The position numbers and the translations under genes were made by a program. A stretch of 60,487 bases of DNA from Hyphomicrobiales bacterium (GTDB lineage Bacteria > Pseudomonadota > Alphaproteobacteria > Rhizobiales > NORP267). Below, one piece after another: positions 55,421 through 60,487 of this stretch (position 1 is its first letter; the number at the start of each line of letters is the position of its first letter). Where the stretch lies: positions 1-60,487 of the forward strand of contig JAUYJB010000130.1 of assembly GCA_030688605.1 (NCBI GenBank), given 5' to 3'. Under the pieces are notes generated by a model. The model did no database searches, was not told the DNA's origin, and saw only the letters and a program-made list of their open reading frames with translations.

Positions 55421-58400
55421 TCAGTAACAGGTCGGCGCCGCGATGGACATGTTCTTGCAATGGTCGTTCGGTCCCCGCAAAGGCGGCGGATAGGTCGGCC
55501 GCGGGCCGCTGGGCGGGCTTGGCTGGCTCGGCGAATTGGTCTGGCCCAGTATGCCCTCGATGATGGCGACGCCGGCGGCAATGGCGGCGGCCGAGGCGCG
55601 GGTGTCGTGCTGCGGCGGGCTGGTCGCGGTGTCGTTCCGATACTCGCAGAAATACTGACCGTTGCGCTTGACGAGCCGGATGAAGCGGGACCCGTAGGTG
55701 TTGCGGCAATTGTTGAGCGCGACTTGGCGCGCGGCATTGTCGGAAAGGTAGCAGTCGAAGCTGCCGTCGCCCTTCACCCGCCCGGCGTAATAGCCAGAGC
55801 CGTTCTTCTGCCGGCACCAGGCATTGGCGGTCTGCGTCGTCGGCAGGCAGTAATACTGCCCCTTCCTGTCCGCCGAGCCGGCATAATAGCCGTTGCCGTA
55901 CTGGTTCCTGCAATTGGCGTTGCGGGCAGCGGCGAGCTCTTCCGCGGTCGGCGCCCTGACGCAGCTCTTGCCGTCGTCGCTCCACTGATAGCCGGACTTG
56001 CACTGACACTTGATGTCGCCCCGGTCCACGGAGCTGCGGTCGGCAAGTGCGAAGACGCCGAAGCTGGTCATGCAGGTCCGGTCGGCCTGCGCGACGGCCT
56101 CGTTGCGCGCGGCCGTCTCGCACCGCTTCTCGGCAATCTCGAGGCTCTGCTTGACCGGTCGTGCGGCGGGGTTGCCGACCTCCGCAAGCGCCGACCTCCA
56201 CCGTTTGATGTCATCGGCATCGCAACGCGCGACCGCCCCTTCCGCCGACGCGATGGCGTCGCGCAGGCGCTCGACCTTGCCGAGACCGGCTTCGATCCGT
56301 GCCGCGAGGTCGCCACAGGCCCCTCCGCTGCCCTGCAAATGCGCCTGCGCCTGGTGCAGCGCCGACTCGGCACCGCCGAGATTACCCGACGAGAACGCGC
56401 TGCTGGCCTCGTCATATTTGGCGTGAGCGGCGATCATGAGGGCGGCCTGGCTGGAGATCTCGGCCAGCTCCGGATGAGTCGAGGAACCGATGCGCGATGC
56501 CAGCTCGCGCAACGCCCCGGGCTCGCACTGCTCAATGGTCGCCCGCGCGGAGCTCAACTCCTGTTCCAGCCGGTCGGTCTTGTCGAGGCCACCGTCGATC
56601 TTCGCCGCCAGCTCCGCGCAAGGCGGATTGCCTCCGAGACCCGCCACGGCCGCCTTGGCGCTGATCAGGGCCGCGCGCGCTGCCGCCGTGTCGCCGGCGT
56701 CGAACGCCGCCTGCGCCGCCTCATAGTGGTCGTGGGCGGCCTGCACCTGGCTGGCGGTCCGTTCGAACTCGGCCAGGCGCGCCTTGTCGTCCGCACCGCC
56801 ACGGTCGGCGGCCTCTTTCAGGCTCTGCAGCGCCGTTGCGTTCTCGGCCGGCTCGCAGCTTGCCCCGGCCACGGGTTTGGGCTTGCCCCACACGTCCTGA
56901 TAGGTGGTCAGGGCCTCCGCCACGCAGCCCTGCATGCGCGATGCGCCTTCTTCGGCGGCAGCCTTGATGGCCTGCGGATCGGGTCCCTGCGGCCCCGCGC
57001 CCGTATCGGCCGTAGGAAGCGTCTCCGCCGCGGCGGGACATTGGGCTTCGGTTTCGGCAAGCTTGCCGCGCAGGCTCTCGACCGAGTGCGACAGGGAAAG
57101 TTGCCGGTTGCGCCACGGGGTCGAGGAGGAAAAGCCGGACGTACTTGGCGGATCGAGGTCGCGCTCGTCCCAGCTCTCCAGTACGACGCCGCGGCAGCCG
57201 CCGATATCGGTACTGCGCCGGCTCAACTCCTCGAGCAGCGCGCGCGGCCTCTCGGCGACGGGAGCCGCCGCGAGCGGCCGCAGGCAGGACCGGATGCGGC
57301 CGATGATCTCCTCGGTCGGGTCGGTTAGGTTGCGGATGCGTCTTTGCGCATCGTTCATCGCGGTGCGCGCGGAGGAAAAACGGCCATCGCTGAGCTCGGC
57401 GAACTGACCGGCGAGCGCGTCGATGTCACCCTTGAGCGCGTTGATTTCCGACAAGACCCGCTCGCGCGCGGAGGCGGCCGCGCCGTTAGCGCCCGACGCG
57501 CCCGCGCCCGGCGCGGGCAAGCCTGCCATCTCGTCGGCCGAACCGGCGAGGCGAGCGGCGATCGCTTCGACCTCGCGCGCCGACCGAAGGCCCGCGTCGA
57601 GCCGTTCCCGCGCCTGCGCCTTGTCCGCCGCGTCGCGGATTTCCGGCGGCAGGACGCAGACCCTTTCCACCTCGGTTTCGAGCGCCGCCCGATCGGCATC
57701 GATGGAACGTCCCAGCGCAGCCCTCTTCGCCGCGTCGTCATTGGCCTGAGGAACTGCTTCGGGCTTCTGGCAGGCGGATGTATCGATCCCGCGCAGCCGG
57801 TCCCAAAGGCGGCTTGCGGTCACGCTCAAATCCAGCCCCTCGCTCAGTGCCCGGCGGGCGATGACCTTTTGCCGCTCATAGTCGGCGCACGACTCGCTGA
57901 TGCCGTCGGAATAGCGGCGGATGCGGTCAAGATCGCTGTCGACCGCCGCCAGCGTCTGGTCGAGCGCCCGTTCGAGCTCGCTGATCTCGTCGGCGAGCTG
58001 TTCCCACTGATTGTCGTTGAGAACGCCATTGGCGAAGTCGGTCAGGCGGTTGTCCAGCATCGGTCCGACGCCCTCGGCGATGTTGGCCATGACCTTTTCG
58101 GTGCGCGTCAGCTCGGGCAGGATCTGCCTTTCCAGATTCTCCCGTTGCGCTTTGACCTTCTCCTCGATCCACTCGAGCGGCGTCCAGGCGGTCGTCTTAT
58201 GGGTGCGGCGCGCCTCGAGGAACCCCTGCAGCATGGCGTCGTAATCGAGGCCCGCGCTTTCCGCCTGGTTCTGGAATTCCGGAAAGGCGCTGTACTTCGA
58301 GGTGGGAATGCAGTCGAGAAACTGCTGGTAGGCGTAGTTCCGGTCTCCGGTTCGCTCGTATTCCGATTCGTATTTGCGGATGCAGGCTCCATCGCCGACC

Positions 58401-59446
58401 TCGGAATGCTCCCGCAGATAGCGCTGGCCCCAGACGATGAATTCCTGCTCGGCGTCGAGAATGCTGAGATAGATGTCGCCGGGCGTCAGGCCGAAAAAAT
58501 CCGGCGAAATGACGTTTCTCATGCTTTCGGGGACAATCTCGTGCGGAATGAAGTCGCCGATCGAGCCGGCGCCGCTGCCGGCGTCGAAGGCGAAGTTGAT
58601 GGCCATCTTGACCGCGGCGCGGGCCTGGGTCTTGACCTCCTTTTTCCATTCGTCCTTGATGACTTCCCAGGCGCCGTCGTGGTCGCCCCGGCGCAGCGCC
58701 AGGAGAACGTCCTTTGCGGCGCCGGCATGCTTGACCGCCTTGGTCCAGACGGCCTTGCTGTTCTCATACCCCATCTCCCCCAGAGCGTCGCCGACCATGG
58801 TGCCGAAGCCCGCCGCGCCCCACTCGGCCGCCTGATCCATCACCGTCGAATAGTCGCCGGCCGAGAGCGCGCCGGCGAACTCGCCGGCCTTTGCCGGGTC
58901 CGCCTCGACCGCTGCGAAGATGGCGTTCTTGTATTTGGCCGCGTATTTGGTCACCAGGCCCGGCTTTCCGCGCGCTATTTCCTCGTCGACGATCTGGCCG
59001 AGCGGCTTGCCCTGCCGGGTGCTCGGCAGCACCTCGCCGCCGACCTGATCGTAGATGCGGTTGCCGACCACCGCAGCGTCGCCTTCCATCTGGGCGCGCG
59101 TGAAGATGCGCCGCTTCAGGTCCTCGACCTTCTTTTCGGCTTCCGATTTCTGCCGATCCGCTTCGATCGCGGCGCGTCTTCCGGAAAGCTCCGTCCTCAG
59201 CCAGCCAAGCACCTGCTGCTGCTGCGAGGCGTTGAGCAGCTTGACCGGATCGCCGGCCTTGGCAAGGCTGCTGCCGCCGCCCGTGGCCTTCTCGATGAGG
59301 CTGGTCAGGGCGGCCCCGAAGGTCGACTGGGCGTCGGGCAGCGCGGGACAGGATTCCGCCGCTCCCGCCGGTCTGTGGGCGGCAGGCGCGAGGAGCAGAA
59401 AAGCGCCGCACAGCGCGCCGGAGACGGTCCTGGCCAAACCCTTCAT
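55421..59446 (-). CDS. Large secreted protein of unknown function with internal repeats (1341 aa)
   Basis: A 1341-residue exported protein. The signal peptide is at residues 1-29 (ending RPAGAAESCP), followed by a long helical and coiled-coil N-terminal half rich in Glu, Arg, Ala and Lys (to about 700). Two related ~85-residue modules start near 901 (AHDHYEAAQAAFDAGDTAAA) and 1005 (AHAKYDEASSAFSSGNLGGA), each with Cys pairs. An EGF-like short segment CQCKSGYQWSDDGKSC lies near 1145. Three Cys-pair repeats begin CRNQYGNGYYAG, CRQKNGSGYYAG and CRNTYGSRF (about 1178-1268). A Pro-rich tail ends it. ATG 59446 has GGAGGAAGGG in front. It lies 56 bp after a PDZ/Sel1/peptidoglycan-binding protein gene on the same strand, suggesting a joint cell-envelope job. 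I recognise no characterised family. Confidence 0.85.
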   Translation of the reverse strand: MKGLARTVSGALCGAFLLLAPAAHRPAGAAESCPALPDAQSTFGAALTSLIEKATGGGSSLAKAGDPVKLLNASQQQQVLGWLRTELSGRRAAIEADRQKSEAEKKVEDLKRRIFTRAQMEGDAAVVGNRIYDQVGGEVLPSTRQGKPLGQIVDEEIARGKPGLVTKYAAKYKNAIFAAVEADPAKAGEFAGALSAGDYSTVMDQAAEWGAAGFGTMVGDALGEMGYENSKAVWTKAVKHAGAAKDVLLALRRGDHDGAWEVIKDEWKKEVKTQARAAVKMAINFAFDAGSGAGSIGDFIPHEIVPESMRNVISPDFFGLTPGDIYLSILDAEQEFIVWGQRYLREHSEVGDGACIRKYESEYERTGDRNYAYQQFLDCIPTSKYSAFPEFQNQAESAGLDYDAMLQGFLEARRTHKTTAWTPLEWIEEKVKAQRENLERQILPELTRTEKVMANIAEGVGPMLDNRLTDFANGVLNDNQWEQLADEISELERALDQTLAAVDSDLDRIRRYSDGISESCADYERQKVIARRALSEGLDLSVTASRLWDRLRGIDTSACQKPEAVPQANDDAAKRAALGRSIDADRAALETEVERVCVLPPEIRDAADKAQARERLDAGLRSAREVEAIAARLAGSADEMAGLPAPGAGASGANGAAASARERVLSEINALKGDIDALAGQFAELSDGRFSSARTAMNDAQRRIRNLTDPTEEIIGRIRSCLRPLAAAPVAERPRALLEELSRRSTDIGGCRGVVLESWDERDLDPPSTSGFSSSTPWRNRQLSLSHSVESLRGKLAETEAQCPAAAETLPTADTGAGPQGPDPQAIKAAAEEGASRMQGCVAEALTTYQDVWGKPKPVAGASCEPAENATALQSLKEAADRGGADDKARLAEFERTASQVQAAHDHYEAAQAAFDAGDTAAARAALISAKAAVAGLGGNPPCAELAAKIDGGLDKTDRLEQELSSARATIEQCEPGALRELASRIGSSTHPELAEISSQAALMIAAHAKYDEASSAFSSGNLGGAESALHQAQAHLQGSGGACGDLAARIEAGLGKVERLRDAIASAEGAVARCDADDIKRWRSALAEVGNPAARPVKQSLEIAEKRCETAARNEAVAQADRTCMTSFGVFALADRSSVDRGDIKCQCKSGYQWSDDGKSCVRAPTAEELAAARNANCRNQYGNGYYAGSADRKGQYYCLPTTQTANAWCRQKNGSGYYAGRVKGDGSFDCYLSDNAARQVALNNCRNTYGSRFIRLVKRNGQYFCEYRNDTATSPPQHDTRASAAAIAAGVAIIEGILGQTNSPSQPSPPSGPRPTYPPPLRGPNDHCKNMSIAAPTCY

Positions 59447-59502
59447 TGCCCTTCCTCCGTTTGCGCCGCTTGCGGAGAAAGCCGCAACGGCTGCCGCGCC
59501 GC

Positions 59503-60487
59503 TCATTCCAGACTGTCGAGATCGCCCAGGTTGCCGGGACCCGGGCTCGCGCCGGAAGGCGCGGGCGCGGGCATGCTCGGCGTCGTCGCCGCGGCGGCCC
59601 GCTGGGCGCCGCGCAGGGCGATCAGAAGCTCAAGCGACGGCTCTCCGTCGACGCTCAGCTGCAATTGCCGTTGCGCCGCGCGGATGGCCGCGCGGGTCTT
59701 GCCGCCCATTTTGCCGTCCACCGGCCCCGGATCGTGGCCGAGATCGGCGAGCGCGCGCTGAATGTCGGCGAGATCGTAAGGCAGCTCCTTCATGTTCTTC
59801 AGATTGTCGGCCGCGAGCTCGTTGCCCAGCGCCGCCGCCCGGCGGAAGAGGTCGATGGCCGAGGCTCGGTCCTTGGCGAGACCGCCGCGTCCCTCGCTAT
59901 ACATGGCGCCGAGATTGTTCAGGGCCATCGGGTTGTCGGCCGCCGCGGCCTTCCGGTACCACTCGACCGCCTCGCCGTCGTCGCGCGGGCCGCCGATCCC
60001 CTGCGCATAGTAGTAGCCGACCACGACCTGCGAGTTCGCCTGCCCCTGCTCGGCCGCCTTCAGATGCCAGGCGCGCGCCAGTACCGGATCCTTTTCGACC
60101 CCCTCGCCCTCGGCATAGGCGTTGCCGATCTGGGTCTGCGCCGTGGCGTTTCCGGCCTCGGCGGCGATGAGACCGTCGGTGAACCGGCCGCCTATGGCGA
60201 CCGGAAGATCGACCCGCGCCCCGTCTCTCAACAGCTTGAAGTCGACGACGCTGCCCGGTGCGAGATCGCGAACGGCCTGGACGAACGAAGCCGTTCCGCT
60301 GGCCGCGGCGCCGTTGACCGCAAGGATCAGGTCGCCCTCGCGCAGGCCCGCCTTCTCCGCCGGGCCGGGACGCACCAACGAGACGACCTCGACGGCGGCG
60401 GACTGGCCGCCGGCCCGGGCGGTTTCGCCGGCAAGGTTGACGCCGCGGATCTCGGCGCCGAGCCAGCCGCCCTCGCCGGGCCGGTAG
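59503..60487 (-). CDS. PDZ-Sel1-peptidoglycan-binding domain protein (5' end beyond window)
   Basis: About 328 residues are visible before the edge; the frame is open to 60487, so the start lies outside. It begins inside a PDZ domain (GWLGAEIRGVNLAG to RPGPAEKAGLREGDLILAVN). Then come three Sel1-like TPR repeats: NATAQTQIGNAYAEGEGVEK, QANSQVVVGYYYAQGIGGPR and NPMALNNLGAMYSEGRGG. The C-terminal peptidoglycan-binding type 1 domain (DIQRALADLGHDPGPVDGKM, then TRAAIRAAQRQLQL) is followed by a Pro/Gly tail. PDZ plus Sel1 plus PG-binding suggests an envelope scaffold or a peptidase-like regulator; no protease core is visible in this part. Confidence 0.85.
   Translation of the reverse strand, partial: YRPGEGGWLGAEIRGVNLAGETARAGGQSAAVEVVSLVRPGPAEKAGLREGDLILAVNGAAASGTASFVQAVRDLAPGSVVDFKLLRDGARVDLPVAIGGRFTDGLIAAEAGNATAQTQIGNAYAEGEGVEKDPVLARAWHLKAAEQGQANSQVVVGYYYAQGIGGPRDDGEAVEWYRKAAAADNPMALNNLGAMYSEGRGGLAKDRASAIDLFRRAAALGNELAADNLKNMKELPYDLADIQRALADLGHDPGPVDGKMGGKTRAAIRAAQRQLQLSVDGEPSLELLIALRGAQRAAAATTPSMPAPAPSGASPGPGNLGDLDSLE

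Noticed and set aside
57344-59761. 805-codon plus-strand frame opposite the large secreted protein
   Set aside because: Considered as the true gene instead of the minus-strand frame. The minus frame has a signal peptide, ribosome site, regular repeats and paired cysteines, whereas the plus frame crosses two minus-strand genes and has no start signal.

Overview
The window reads as a high-G+C alphaproteobacterial chromosome segment, most likely order Hyphomicrobiales (Rhizobiales). The strongest pointer is the acpXL-fabZ-fabF-fabF-SDR-adh-lpxXL operon (40.7-46.9 kb), which in rhizobia, Brucella and relatives builds the very-long-chain fatty acid of lipid A. A UDP-glucuronate epimerase of the LspL type and the petABC-mtnP-apt order agree with this. 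Genes are tightly packed, with many 1-4 bp overlaps (ATGA, CTAA). I see no tRNA, rRNA or CRISPR array, and only one decayed insertion sequence.

Left part (1-9.4 kb): a methionine-cycle operon on the minus strand (ArsR/methyltransferase regulator, metF, metH cut by the window edge) lies behind a perfect 16-bp palindrome. It is followed by an EamA exporter, a free-standing B3/4 protein, a membrane methyltransferase, trmO, a variant ftsH and an MlaC-like lipid-binding protein. An IS110-type transposase remnant sits at 9.4-9.9 kb.

The 9.9-18.3 kb block on the minus strand is cytochrome bc1 (petA, petB, petC) followed by mtnP, a secreted His-rich protein, apt, mtnA and a fused class II aldolase/short-chain dehydrogenase. 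Together mtnP, apt, mtnA and the aldolase-SDR form a plausible complete route from methylthioadenosine or 5'-deoxyadenosine to AMP, DHAP and a processed aldehyde. This is a DHAP-shunt type salvage, and I see no mtnB, mtnC or mtnD here.

18.5-25.8 kb: trmL and a methyltransferase, a haem/copper group (cytochrome c with an extra C-terminal domain, hemF, PCuAC copper chaperone, Sco, and two small secreted or membrane proteins), then cca, a CoA-type Nudix hydrolase and DUF1285. 25.9-32.9 kb is a MoxR ATPase, DUF58, BatA/DUF4159 and large membrane protein cassette.

32.9-40.8 kb holds housekeeping and surface-sugar genes: GNAT, DUF1508, glutathionyl-hydroquinone reductase, Nudix, metallophosphoesterase, tag, galU, galE and lspL. 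Then comes the very-long-chain fatty acid operon, which here carries its own ketoreductase and a ketosynthase pair in which one partner has lost its catalytic cysteine. 47-55 kb: an arylpyruvate (indolepyruvate) ferredoxin oxidoreductase iorAB, an IclR regulator and a TRAP transporter dctPQM, suggesting uptake and oxidation of an organic or aryl-keto acid. The right end (55.4-60.5 kb) encodes a 1341-residue secreted protein of unknown function with internal repeats, and upstream of it a PDZ/Sel1/peptidoglycan-binding protein cut by the window edge. This pair is the least explained part of the window.
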